Shown piece after piece: positions 1 through 13,100 of a stretch of DNA of 64,000 nucleotides (position 1 is the first letter of the stretch; every line of letters begins with the position of its first letter). The DNA comes from Erythrophleum ivorense (taxonomy: Eukaryota; Streptophyta; Magnoliopsida; Fabales; Fabaceae). The translations under genes were made by a program, and so were the position numbers. The stretch is from assembly GCA_026724425.1 (NCBI GenBank), contig JAIUCV010000019.1, forward strand, positions 12,629,926 through 12,693,925, given 5' to 3'. The notes beneath the pieces were generated by a model. That model was not told where the DNA came from. It saw only the letters and a list, made by a program, of their open reading frames with translations, and ran no database searches.

Positions 1-929
1 GGATTTTTTAGTTTTGGTTTAGAATAAAAATCGAATTGAATAGAATAAATCGATTTTGCAAAATAAAAAACTTATTCGATTTTGGATTATAGTTAATTTA
101 ATTCAATTTTGTCTCAATTTGATTTGAATTTGGTTTGATTTTATTCATACTTCTTTTTTTATTTTAAGATAATTTTAACTTTTTTTTTTTACTTTCTAGC
201 TGTTTGTATAATAATAAAAACTTGAATATAGCATTACTCAAAAATTCATTATTATCAACTTGCTTTTTCTTTTCTTTAAATAATAACTCTTTACAATTTA
301 CAAATTATTTTTTCTATCAATCAACTATCATTTACACAATTAACTAACTACTTGTAAATATCAATTTTATCCTTATACAAAAAATCAAACAAAAAATTTT
401 GATTTATCATCCATTGTATAATTCTTCATTATTTTTTTTATTAAAGTTATACATTAAATATATATAATTAAAAAATGCTTTTGTATCTTGCAGAGGATTC
501 AAAAAATATCTTACGAAACTTACAAGAGAAAAATAATAAAAAAAACGCAAATCTCACAACAAAAAATACATAAACAATAAATAAATAATGCATGACAATA
601 TCATTGATTTGACATAAAGAATAAACAAATTATATATATATATATAATTGATAATTGATAACCAAACTTGTTAGACATAATAAATAAAAAGCTCAAAATC
701 TATATTAATTTGGGTAAAACCGAACTAAAGTCTTAAATATTGAAAATCAAACCGGCTCAATCAATTTTGTTATGAAAAAAACCAATTTAGACTTACCCTT
801 TTCGATTTTATTCGATTTTAATTAATTTGATTTAATTTAATTTGATCTAATAAGTTCGGTTGGATTTTGAACATCCTGCAAGCTAGGCGAGCAGGTGGTG
901 AGAAGCAAGGAGGGCTGTAGAAGCCGTAA
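1..929. other. AT-rich upstream intergenic DNA
   Basis: No coding potential is seen. The stretch is low-complexity AT-rich DNA with runs of T and A and a short (TA)n run near 633-648. The motif CGATTTTATTCGATTTTA and variants occur at both the left end (about 50-150) and just before the host gene (about 800-840), suggesting an old degraded repeat. It ends at the putative core promoter of the phosphohexomutase gene. Confidence 0.5.
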
Positions 930-936
930 TATAAAA
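930..936 (+). promoter_or_regulatory. Putative TATA box of the phosphohexomutase gene
   Basis: TATAAAA lies about 165 bases before the start codon. A start site roughly 25-35 bases downstream would give a leader of about 140 nt. The leader contains the pyrimidine-rich tract CTCCTTTTCTCGCAGTTTCT, which is common in plant leaders. The promoter call is inferred from position and sequence only. Confidence 0.45.
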
Positions 937-959
937 TCAAAAGCCGAGCGGTGCCCTTC

Positions 960-1099
960 AACGACCAGCTCCAACTCATCGTTTCTGTACCACCCGGCGA
1001 TTTCTCGATATAACCACACGCACCTACTCCTACCGTCTCCTTTTCTCGCAGTTTCTCCCTCGTCGAAATCGAAAACCCAACCCCAACTTCGGTCACAGA
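960..1099 (+). other. Predicted 5' UTR of the phosphohexomutase gene
   Basis: This is the transcribed leader predicted between the TATA box and the start codon. It is more GC-rich than its surroundings and pyrimidine-rich at 1025-1060. I find no ATG between about 850 and 1099, so the ATG at 1100 would be the first met by scanning ribosomes. That ATG has A at -3 and G at +4, a strong plant context. The transcription start is an estimate. Confidence 0.45.
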
Positions 1100-1106
1100 A
1101 TGGCAG
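1100..1106 (+). CDS. Phosphohexomutase coding exon 1 (7 coding bases)
   Basis: Only ATG GCA G is coding here; the rest of the exon is leader. The donor is CAG|GTAACA at 1107. The start was chosen because this phase joins exon 2 in frame, giving Met-Ala-Ala-Ser-Ala-Tyr. The other open frame through this exon lacks an ATG and has the wrong phase. Intron 1 (1107-2244) shows no other recognisable feature. Confidence 0.75.
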
Positions 1107-4100
1107 GTAACAGTAGAACCTACTTCGGCCCACTTCCCATATCGTTTTAAATTTGGGCTTTTTGTAGTCGTAGCTTGAATAATAAAGCTTGACTGTACTG
1201 AAGATGGCGATGCGCTTATTTTTGTGCTCATTGATGTGATTTCTGTATCGAATTGTCTTCGGCTGCAATATCCAACCTTTGAAGAACAAGCCTTTTGCGT
1301 TTTAGTAAGTTATGACATACTCATACCATATGGACATGCGCTGAAGTGTTTCTGATAAAATGATGAATGGATATCGAAGAAAGCTTAAAGACTACTAACT
1401 TTTGGTAAAAATCAGGTTGAGTTAGTTGAGATGTCAGCAGAATTGGCTGTTCTTATTTCAATACTGAAGTAAAATTGAATGAGGGATTTGATAAAAATTG
1501 ATGGAAGAATAGTTGAAATGGGGCCGTGGGTATTGGTGAAAAATTCTCGAAAAATTCTTATATTCTATGGTTTGCAAATGTATAACAAGCCATTAACAAC
1601 TTAGACATTGTTGTCTCATCTAACCCACATGGTCAAAAAAACAGAAAGTTAATTTAAAGCAATATTATGAGATAGAGTCATAGAAGTGAGAAAAGGCATT
1701 GATTAAGCTTTTATGAATCTGGAACTGGAATCTGATAAAATGGTAAATGTTTATGCAGCAACTTCAGCGAAGGTTGTCCAAAATGTTTTTGTATCACATT
1801 GCTACCAACAGAATAGACAGTTCGGCACCCACAGTCGAAGGGACTATTTTGCCCCTTATAAGAACATCTTGCTTCCCTCCCGACAAGGGAAGTTGGCATG
1901 GACTGGCATCTCTTCCATGCAATTGCGCACTTTGACAAAACACCAGAATGATTTTATTATCCAGAGAAATATTCACTGCAATGGTCTGTTCTAGACTCTT
2001 ATTATACAGGTTGCTATCAAGTGCAAAACTATAAACACATTTAAAATACTTCTCCTTCTCTCTCTTCCTTCCCATCCCTGCACCTTTTCATATGATTGTT
2101 ATGCATCTATATTAGAACTGTGAATGGGCGTACATTGCCCTTTGTGTTTTAACAGAATTGGTTGTATCTTGTTCCATCTGGCATTGTTTATCTACTCCAC
2201 TTCCTAATGGATATTTGTTTCATCCATTCGATCCTTTGTTGCAGCTTCTGCCTATACTACTGCGGTGCCATTTCTGGACAAAGTTGATTTTCTAAAGCTT
2301 CAAAATGGCAGGTCGGGAACATTTCACTGAGAGGTTTTCTTAAGCTTGAATTGTTAAGACCTTGTTTAAGATTATGGGTTCTGATTTGTTGCATATCATC
2401 TTTCTTTCTTTTTTCCTTTCCTCTTATTGAATTACTGACATTATGTAGTGGACAGAGATTGCAGTTTTACTGGCAATGTAATGCTATATGGGATGATGGA
2501 GTTATTATTTATTTTAATACTTAATGATGTAATGATCATTTTGGGGATTAGGTATGTAATTGGATAATTAGGATAACTTAAAATTTAATTAGGGATTTTA
2601 TTGGAGGCTGAACGAAATATTGAAGCCTCAAGCAGCGTGTGTTTTATTCAATTGAAGCTTTTATTTATATGGCAATACATCAGCAAATATGGCAGTAAAT
2701 ATAAAAACTGATTACAGAGATATTAGGAAATAAAAGACAAGATAAATGCTGATCTAAATAATCCCAAAGAATCAAGGAAATATTCGGTTGGGATAAGCAC
2801 TAATCTACTACTGTTCATAGGGCCTTAATGGGCCTGGGTCCACTAACACTCCCCCTCAAGTTGGAGAATAGATATTCATCATTCCCAACTTGCTTCTAAG
2901 TTCTTCAAACTTAACTCTAGACAGTGCCTTTGTAAGAATGTAGGCAACTTGTGAATTTGATGAGACATAGATTAGATTAACTATCCTCGCATCAATTTTT
3001 TCCTTGATAAAGTGTTTATCAATTTCAACGTGTTTAGTTCTATCATGGTGGATCGAATTTCCAGCAATGCCAATAGTAGCCATGTTATCACACCACACTT
3101 TCATAGGCGGGTTAGTCTCAATTTTCAATTCATTTAACAACTTGAAGATCCACATTCCTTCACATATTCCCAAAGCTAATGCTCTATATTCTGTTTCGGC
3201 ACTATTTCTTGCAACCACTGCTTGCTTCTTGCTCCTCCAGGTCACCAAGTTCCCCCACACAAAGGTACAATAGCCTAGAGTTGATCTTCTATCCATGGGA
3301 CATCCAGCCCAATCTGCATCTGTGAATACTTCAATATGCTTGGCTCCTCTTTTTCCAAAAAACAAACCCTTTCTAAGTGTCATTTTCAGATACTGGAGGA
3401 TTCTGTAAACAGCTTCCATGTGTTCTTCTTGTGGCTTGCTCATGAATTGGCTTATCACACTAACTAGATAGGTTATATCAAGTCTAGTATGAGATAAGTA
3501 TATTAGCTTGCCAACTAATCGTTGATATCTGCCAGTGTTAACAGGCAGTGAATCTCCCTTTTGACCTAATTTATGATTGAGTCCATTGGGGTCACAACAG
3601 GTTTTGCCCCCAGCATTCCTGTCTCCCGCAACAAATCTAGAGTATACTTTCTCTGGGACACAACAATCCCTTCATTAGATCTGGCCACTTCCATTCCAAG
3701 AAAATACCTTAAAGTTCCTAAATCCTTCACTTCAAACTCAGCTGCTAGAGATCGTTTGAGTCTTTGAATTTCCTCTAGATCATCACCTGTTAACACAATA
3801 TCATCTACATAGACTATTAAAATTGAACTTCGTCCATGTGAATGCCTCATAAATAGTGTATGGTCGGTTTGGCATTGGGTATACCCTAGACTCTTCATTA
3901 CATTTGTAAATCTGTCAAACTAGGCCTTTGGTGACTATTTGAGACCATCTAGGGATTTGTACAATCTACATACTTTATGTGGTTTATTAAAATCTGAAAG
4001 ACCTTGAGGTATATCCATGTACACTTCTTCTTCCAAATTGCCATTCAAGAAGGCGTTCTTCACATTTAGTTGATAAAGGGGCCAATTTTTGTTGGCGGCA

Positions 4101-7100
4101 AGAGACGAGAATTTTGATAGTATTGAATTTTGCCATTGGGGCAAAGGTTTCTTGCTAATCAATATTTTGCGTCTGTGTAAAGCCCTTTGCAATTAGGTGA
4201 GCCTTATATCTATTTATGGTACCATCTGGGTGATATTTGATAGTAAACACCCATTTACATCCAACCGTAGTTTTACCTCTAGGTAGATCAGTGATTTTCC
4301 ACGTGTGGTTTTTGATTAATGATCTTACTTCATCATCAATAGCCTCCTTTCATTTAGGATCTGCAGTTGCCTCTTGGAAATTTGCTGGTATTTTCTCATC
4401 AGAAAGATTAGCAATAAAACTCTGAAATTTGTCATATAATTTATCATAACTGACAAATTTATTGATAGGATGAAAAGTACATTGTCTAACCCCTTTTCTC
4501 AATGCAATTGGCTGGTTGAGATCTTTAGGAGTGGAGTTTGAAGCTGACTCTTGAACTTGCACAGGATTTCTTGAGGTCTCATGTGCCTTATCTTTGTCCC
4601 TTCTAGTGTATACTACTAGTTCCTTTCCTTTAGGTTGATCCGCCATCCCTGTTTCAATATGATGTTTCTTTGATAGGTTATTATCAGTGGTATTAGGGTC
4701 AGACACAGGTCTGTTTAAGGCATTTTGGTCAAGTTGGTTAGGATCAAGAATGGGTAAAGTGTCAAGAATTGGCTCCAAATTCTGGTCAGATTTAAACGAA
4801 GGTAAATGTGGGCTGCCTAAAGATTCATTTGAGACAAAAATTGCCATTCGTCATCACTCTCCCCCTAAATGGGAGTTTGAGGATAAAAGGACTGTTTTTC
4901 ATCAAAGGAGATATTCATAGTGACAAAGAACTTCTTTAAGGTGGGGGAATAACATTTATAACCCTTTTGGGTGGGTGAATATCCTAAAAAGATACATTTA
5001 AGTGCTTTTGGATCAATTTTCCCCCATGATCATCATGGACTTAAGCAACATAGCCAAAAACTTTCTTAGGAATGTGTGAGATTATGTGGGAATATGGATA
5101 AGTTTCGGTGAGTTTGTGGAGAGGGGTTTGGAAGTTTAAGGTTTTGGAGAGCATTCAGTTAATCAAATGTGCAGAAGTGAGTATTGCTTCCCCCTTATAG
5201 TATTTGGGAACACTATGGATGGCCATGAGAGCTCTTGTGACTTCAAGAAGGTGTCTATTTTTTCTTTCGGCAACTCCGTTTTGTTGGGGGTATTAATACA
5301 ACTGGTTTGGTGAATAATTCCATGCTGTTTAAGGTAGGTTTGTAATGTATCACTCATATACTTCCTCCCATTATCACTCCTAAGGACTTGGATTGAGGTT
5401 TGAAATTGAGTTTTGATCATGGAGTGAAAATTTATAAAGATTTGTACCACTTCAGATTTTTCTCTAAGGAACACCCAAGTGAGGTGAGTATGATCATCAA
5501 TGAAAGTCACAAACCATTTTGCTTTGGTAATGGATGGAACACGGGATGGTCCCTAAATGTCACTGTGAATCATGGAGAAAGGATGTGTTGGTTTATGTAT
5601 GTGTGATTTGTAGCTATTTTTTGTGTGTTTGGAAATTTGACAAATATCACAAGTCAAAGAAAGATCATTTTTATTTATGGAACTTGAAAATAGCTTGAGC
5701 ATATAATTGAAGTTGGGGTGACCTAATCTATAATTCCACAACAATACATCTTTATTTGAAAAATGAACTGACAAGGCTTTGCTTCTCTCATTTTGCAATT
5801 GGTTATTGCTCCTTCCTTCTAGACAATAGAGACCTTCAAGTATCCTAGCAGTGCCAATCGTCCTCTTCGACTCCAGTTCTTGAAAGATACATTTAGTAGA
5901 GGTAAAAGAGATGTCAGAGAAGCAAAATATACGAGATCACAAACGTAGATTGCTCGCGGCTAAATATGAATTAAGACGAAAGCTTTATAAAGCCTTTTGT
6001 AAAGATTCCGATCTTCCTAGTAATATGCGGGACAAACTTCGTTATAAGTTGTCCAAGTTGGCAGTGTAGATCATCAGTAACTTTTCTAACAGATAGTAAA
6101 TTGCACTTCAGATCAAGTGCATAAAGAACATTTTTTAGTACAATATATGTAGTTATATACACCTCTCCTATCCCAATAACTTCAGTAAATGTCCCATCAG
6201 CAATTTTAATATACATAGGACTACAACATGGCTGTATATTGCAAATAAGAGACTTGTTACCAGACATATGATTTGTAGTACCCGAGTCTACTAGCCACAT
6301 ATCTCGGTGATGAACCTTGGCATTGAATGTAAACATTGCGTTACCTGTATAAGCAATGTTGCTGGCTGCCACCACCTTATCTTGTGGTGAAGTTTGAAGA
6401 TCATGCTTCTCTAAGAGTTTTTTAAGGAGTTCAATTTCCTCCTTGCTACTTTTACTAGGATTATTTTCTGTTTTATCTTCTGATACAGCTGCAAAACCTT
6501 TGCTCTCTTGTTTGCCTCTTCCCCTTTAGTTTGGTGGTTTACCATGTAATTTCCAGCAAATATCTCTAGTATGTCCTGTTCTTTTACGGTGGTCACACCA
6601 CTTTGTATTTTTCCTAGTCGTATCATTACTCTGTGACCCCTTTGCAATTAAGGCTGTTGAGTCATGATTAGTGAGGCGTGGCTGATCATTTGAGATAAGC
6701 TTCTTCCTGCGTTCTTCATGTTTGACAGTGAAAAACACTTCCTTCAGGGATGGTAAGGGGTCTAAAGCCATTATTCTTCCACGTACCTTATCAAAGGGTG
6801 AATTAAGTCCAAGAAGAAATTTAAAGATCCTTTTTTCCTCCTTTATCTTAAAGTACCATAAAGCATCAGCTGAGCATGCCCACTCTATTGTATCATAGAG
6901 ATCCAGTTTTTGCCATTGAATCACTAGAGTGGTATAATATTCAGTGACACTCAAAGTACCTTGTTTGAACTCATGGAGGAATCCTTTGATTTCAAGAATA
7001 GCTGCTTTATTCTTGAGAGATGCGAACATATCTCTAGCAGCCTCCCATACATCATGTGTTGATTCGTAAAGAGAAAAATGAGCACTGATTTCAGTAGTCA

Positions 7101-10100
7101 TGGAGTTGACCAGCCAAGCTTGCACGGTGGAATTTTCTGCCTCCCATTCACGAAACTTCGGATCGCTAGTGGTGGGTTTAGGGAGTGCACCGGTAAGGTA
7201 ACCATATTTTCTTTTTCGGTGACATACAGACGCATGCTTGCTGCCCATTGTAAATAGTTCTGGCCATTTAGGCGGTGAATGGTGATGGAGACAGATGAAG
7301 CTTCTGTTGGCACTTGAAGACCTGAAGCGATCAACAGCAACGGCCTGGGAGATTGGTCCGTCGTCGAGTTTCAGTCTTCCTGGCCGTCTGTGTTCAGGCC
7401 AAACCCGAACTTAATCATGGTGACCTGGAGCCAGGCCTTGATACCATGAATGAAATATTGAAGCCTCAAGCAGCGTGTGTTTTATTCGATTGAAGCTTTT
7501 ATTTATATGGCAATACTTCAGCAAATATGGCAGTAAAAATAAAACTGATTACAGTGATATTATGGAATAAAAGACAAGATAAATGCTGATCTAAATAATC
7601 CCAAAGAATTAGGGAAATATTCGGTTGGGATAAGCACTAATATACTACTGTTCATAGGGCCTTAATGGGCCTGGGTCCACTAACAGAGGCATTTGGACCT
7701 AGGGATGTGTTATCCTGTATTGTAGTATTCTGTTAGGATTAGGATTTTTTGTTTGTTTTTTGGTTGCCTATAAATAGGCTGCCCTATAGTCCTGTTGGAA
7801 TTTTATCCTGATTATTATTGATAAATTGATATGTTGAATTTCATTGTTTTTTGCTAACTCTTTTATCCTGTTCCTGTCCTACGTCAGAAGGCTTCTCTCT
7901 GCAGAAGCTCATCTTGTCCTCCTTTCTATATAGCCAGCCAGGGTCTTACGTCCTGCAGACTGATGTTGTTATATATGGTATAAACTTGACAGTGACATAC
8001 GTGGTGTGGCTATTGATGGTGTTGAGGGAGAGCCAGTCAACCTCACTGAATCTGTTGCTGAAGCAATAGGAGCAGCCTTTGCTGGATGGTTAGTGGAGAA
8101 AAAGAAAGCAGATCTCTCCAAGCACTTGAGAGTTTCTGTTGGCCATGATTCCCGAATATCTGCAAAATTCTTACAGGTTTAGATTGTTCCTTATGTCCTT
8201 TGGTGGTTTTGTCTATCTTGTGCAGTTGTTCCTTTTCAGGCTTTGGTGATTATGTTAGATTTGAAATGGTCTAATAATTTAATATGATCTAAGAAGCCCA
8301 CTGTCTCAATTGAATATATATACATATATAGTAAATAGCATTTTAGCTGGCATGAACAATATGAAAGTGAATTCTATTTCTTGATAATGTTATTGTCAAT
8401 CTAGGGCCATGGTAGGTTAGATTTTGATTTTAATTCTTATAACCTTGAACCTTCTTTGAATAGTTTGCATAATTCAAAAAAATTCATTTTAACTTGATTT
8501 TGCTAGGCTTCTGTAGATTGAAGAGAATACAAAATAGTGTTTTTGGAAGAGATCTTTCTTAACAACCTTGAAGTGGAAGGGTGTGTAAATAAATAGCTTA
8601 CCATATTGTACTTTATCTGGTTACTGACTTCTTGGTGATTGACTTAACAATTTTCAGAATGCAATTTCTCGAGGTCTTGCTGGTGCTGGCCTGGAAGTTG
8701 TTCAGTATGGGTGGGTGATGTTTATTTTTCTTAAATTAAGTACTCATATATTCTTAATTTTTACACAAGGATTGGTGAAATCGACTGTTTTTGTGGGATG
8801 CTGCTTGTGGATTTACAAAGAGATCGGAAAGCTCTATTGAGCTAATGAGTCTCTAGTCTTCAATTCATGGTTTTGGAACCCTGTGGCCCAGACACACATG
8901 TAGCAGCCCCCCTCCTTTTTCTTTTATATATAATACTTGGAAACAGATATTTACTGCAAGATAAACTCCTAAAGATAATAAGAGATAACTATAGGGCTCC
9001 TTGACAATAATAAGCTCCAAAACTCCTAGATAATGATTGATAGGTTTCTCAACAGTATAAATACTTGCAGCAGGGTAATTCTGCTAATACTGATTAATTT
9101 TGGAGTAGCTTCTAAAATAGTTGATGAGACTGGTATTCTGCTAATATTGGTTAGTTTTTGAGTAGCTTCTAAATGGAAACTGGCTCGAACTACTTTCACA
9201 TTTGATTATAAAAAAATGCTGGAGTTTAAATTTCTTCATTAATGTTTCATGGAAAATCATTTGAAGTGGAGCCATTTTTGTTCTTGATCAGATTTGTTCA
9301 GTGCTTATAGGTCAGACATATTATTGCTAGCTTATTTCTGTTTGGATGAATGGGCCTTTCATTGAATTTATTCTCACCATGGATACTCTTGTTATTTTCC
9401 TCTGACTTTATTAGCCAAATAAATAGATCCAAATAAATAGATATTTTTGTACTCTTTGTAGATTAGCATCTACGCCAGCCATGTTTAATAGCACTCTCAC
9501 GAAGGATGATGCATTTTTTTGTCCTGTTGATGGATCCATTATGATAACAGGTACATTTTGAATTCACGAATTCAATGACTCTTTTTCATCCTTTTAAAGC
9601 TTTTGAGTTACACGTTGTTGGAAATCTTGTCCTATTGTCTAGGATCCATTAAACCTAAAAGCTTAAACTGTTAGATGGAATCATAGGAATGAAATTTTAC
9701 CTCTAACATGCCCTATTATTTGAAATCCTTTTCGGCTTGAAGTGTAGAGATAACATAGCCCACAGTATCTGCCTTTCTGTTGAAATTTTCAACGGTTATA
9801 AGCAAGGATCAAATTCCTCCCAAAAAAAACAAAAGGTTAAGGCTGTTGGCTCAAACACTGGCAAGAAAAACTTTTTAATTCATTGCAAAAACTTGTTCAA
9901 TGGTTTTGCTTTTTGAGGCATTTTAATATAAATTTTGCAAGCATGATTGACCATTTCCTGTTGACTACCGTGTGTGTGGTGCAAATGACATTCTTGAGTA
10001 AATTTCTATCTGATTGTGGTAACTAAAAAATGTTTCATGTATATATCACCTTTGAATATTATTTCATCCACTAATTATTAAATGTGCCTATCTATGAACA

Positions 10101-13100
10101 GCAAGTCATCTGCCTTTCAACAGGAATGGATTCAAATTTTTCACAAATGCTGGTGGGCTTGGGAAGGCTGACATTAGAGACATCTTGGAGCGAGCTGCAG
10201 ACTTATATAAACAATTTACAGCAGAGAGTTTGATGAATTCAGAGGGAAAGGCTTCAAAATCCATAAAGAGAGTTGATTTCATGACTGTGTATACATCTGA
10301 CTTGGTGAAGGCAGTTCGTAAAGCAGCTGGAAATATGGGTATGACTTCCCTGAAATATTGTAGCAAAGTTACTATATTTTGCAGAAATAAATATTCAGTT
10401 CTCATTAAATGAAATGGAGATAACAAAGGGGTTCTGTGCCCATAAGAACTTGTTCGATTGTATGATAGCTCTTACTTTTCAGGTTTGCTGATTTTCTGAT
10501 TTTTAAAATATTGTTCACTAATTTTTGTATGATATTGTCAATCCACAGAGAAGCCACTGGAGGGATTCCATATAGTTGTAGATGGAGGCAATGGAGCAGG
10601 AGGATTTTTTGCCGTAAGTGGTCTTTATTATCTCTCCGGTTTTTTGCCGAATGATTTTTTGAGTATTAAGGCATTTATATTGGAAAGATCTATCAAAAGG
10701 AATTTGCAAACCAGAGGAACAAAATCTACACTTAAGAAAGCCATTAATGAACAAATCTGGTTTTCTGCACTCCAATTGATAGTGTTTAGGAGTGCATGTG
10801 ACATTCATGCACAGTTTCTGTCAGAAAACAAATGGGAAGAAGGTGCAGGGTGGATGAGTTGGATTACAACAAACATTTGCTATAGCAGAGTGCCACCTTT
10901 TAGGCCTCAGGTAGGCAAAGTGAAAACAGACCAAACAATAGGGGGACCAAATGTAATCATTTATTTTATAACTAAAATAAAAAGTAGTTGCTAATAATTT
11001 ATTCAACTGCATAATATGCACATATTCAGATAATATGATTTTTGTATATACATTTATGTTATGTATGATGTTGCAGCACTGCGTACAATGCAACATACTT
11101 TTCCACTGTTTATAACGGTTAGGTTGGATGTTTGAGTAGCATAATTAATTTCCCTTGTCTCTGACTCAACTCATATGGAAATTTTAAAAAATAGGATCTG
11201 TACTTTATGAGTTGAACTTTGTTTCCCAATAATATCACAAGACAGTTTTAGTTAATTATTTCTATGTTTGATTTACGTGCCTTCAACAGACATACGTAAA
11301 TGCTCATTAATTGAAATAGATTCTAACCTAGTACAGTATAAGGCATCAATTAATGGGTTAGGATATTGATTATTTGTAAACCTATGGTCAAATCCACGCA
11401 TAACATGTGCCAGTTAAATCCACACATAACATTCCCCGGTCAAATTGCTTACAGATGCCACACATAAGAATCTTAACTTTTATTCCTCAGTCATAAACAA
11501 CAATCTGGCTCCATTTCTCATGCTGCATTGGACCTTCCGTGGCATTGAGTAAATTTACTTGACACTAGACAGTAATTTGAAATCATACTGAACTTTGCAA
11601 AACTTTTTCTGGTTTTGAGGTTGTTGGTGCTTTGCATATAATTTGATGATATATGTTTCTTCATTATTATTGTTGGAAATCATTGTAATTGTTGGAATCC
11701 CATGATTCTTTGGGAAAAAATCATATGGGATATTATTTGCTGTTAACTGGATGTGATTCATTGGCAAAATCATGGTAGTTTATTGTGAGCTAAAGTCAAA
11801 TGTTTTGTTTCCTTTCTTGATTCCTGTTTTATGAGGCTTATGTTGCATGCTTATTTCCTTTTATATTGAGGATTGATTGGTTGATATTCTGTGGCCTACC
11901 TCCTCTATATATTGCAGTTTCTGTTTTGAATTAAAATAAGAAATTCCAGAGTGAAATTCTTCTGTAGTTATTGTAATTATTAGCTGATCCTAGGAATTAG
12001 GCGTGTGTTTAATGTGTTTGGGAAGTTAATCAGTCCCTAATTGTTAGGGATTTGCCTCTCCATTTAATTTTGTTTCCTAGAGTGGCATCTTCATGGTTCT
12101 ATAAATACCAATGTATTTTGATCTTTCAATATAATGAGAAATTCAATCCTTTTGTCAATGATTAATCAGGCAAAAGTGCTTGAACCACTGGGTGCAATTA
12201 CTACTGGAAGTCAATTTTTGGAGCCAGATGGTAATATTTATCTCTGGAGGATTGATTTGAGCTGGGTATGGTAGTTAGAATTTAACTAAAAATGTGTCTT
12301 GGGTCCAGGCTTGTTTCCAAATCATATCCCCAATCCAGAGGACAAGACAGCAATGAAAGCTATAACCCAGGCGGTCTTTGATAGCAAAGCTGATCTTGGA
12401 ATTATCTTCGATACTGATGTTGACAGGTAAAGGTTTTTCTTACTAATGTGCCTAATATTAAAAAAAAAAATTAAAAATCTATCACTTCCATTTAGATCTG
12501 CTGCTGTGGACTCCACTGGCCGTGAATTCAACCGGAATCGTTTGATTGCTTTAATGTCGGCTATTGTTCTTGAGGAAGTAAGACCTTTTGTTTTTGTTAT
12601 CTCTGCCCCAGTAGTTGTAACCTGAGACTTACGTAAATATTTTGGCTTACTTAATTCTTTTGCTTTTGTTATTTTCCCTAGCATCCGGGAACAACAATTG
12701 TCACAGACAGTGTGACTTCTGATGGCCTTACCTTGTTTATTGAGAAGCTTGGTATGGAGGAATTTAATTTGGCACAATATCTGGCCTTCCCCATCCTTCT
12801 TCCTTGGGCAATAAAATATTTTGGACCTGTTCTTTGTTTCAATTTGAATTTCAAAGTACTTTTACTTTAAAAAATGCTTTAGTAATAAATAACCTAAACC
12901 TGTTCCTTGTTTCAATTTGAATTTTAAAGTACTTTTGCTTTTAAAACGTGTTAGTAACTTGCTAACTGCTTTTTCTTTTAAGGTGGGAAACATCATCGGT
13001 TCAAGAGGGGCTACAAAAATGTGATTGATGAAGCTATTCGATTGGTGAGATGAGCAGTTCTCTATCATAGCTATTCTATAAATAATATGGATAATTTTTG

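Larger units (their letters stand above)
2609..7685 (-). mobile_element. Complete but degenerate Ty1/copia retrotransposon in intron 2
   Basis: The element is 5077 bp, antisense to the host gene. Its ends are TG...CA and it is flanked on both sides by GAGGC (2604-2608 and 7686-7690), a 5-bp target duplication. Both LTRs, a PBS and a PPT are present. The minus-strand order is gag, protease, integrase, reverse transcriptase, RNase H, which is the copia order. Frameshifts and stops break every coding block. The two LTRs differ at about 10 positions plus a 1-bp gap by eye, roughly 4%, so the insertion is not recent. Its presence leaves the host splice sites intact. Confidence 0.95.

Noticed and set aside
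895..1110. Plus-strand open frame through exon 1 resembling a Ser-rich transit peptide
   Set aside because: It begins with GTG rather than ATG, and its phase at the 1106 donor does not match exon 2. The ATG at 1100 joins in frame and has a strong context.
818..1289. Two overlapping minus-strand open frames opposite the first exon of the host gene
   Set aside because: They have no recognisable domain, overlap the leader and start of a well-supported plus-strand gene, and contain no splice or promoter support.
7691..7860. Possible older LTR split by the intron-2 copia (CTATAAATAGG box and TTGATAAATTGATATG after the insertion)
   Set aside because: It looks LTR-like, but no ends or partner could be defined.
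10644..10994. Plus-strand open frame after exon 7
   Set aside because: It lies in intron 7 just downstream of a strong donor (GCC|GTAAGT), shows no homology to the enzyme and is bypassed by the clean join to 12170.
11672..12160. Possible solo copia LTR in intron 7 (TGTTGGAA start, TATAAATA-like box, ...TTTTGTCA end)
   Set aside because: Composition and motifs are suggestive, but no target duplication or second copy was found, so it is not listed as a feature.
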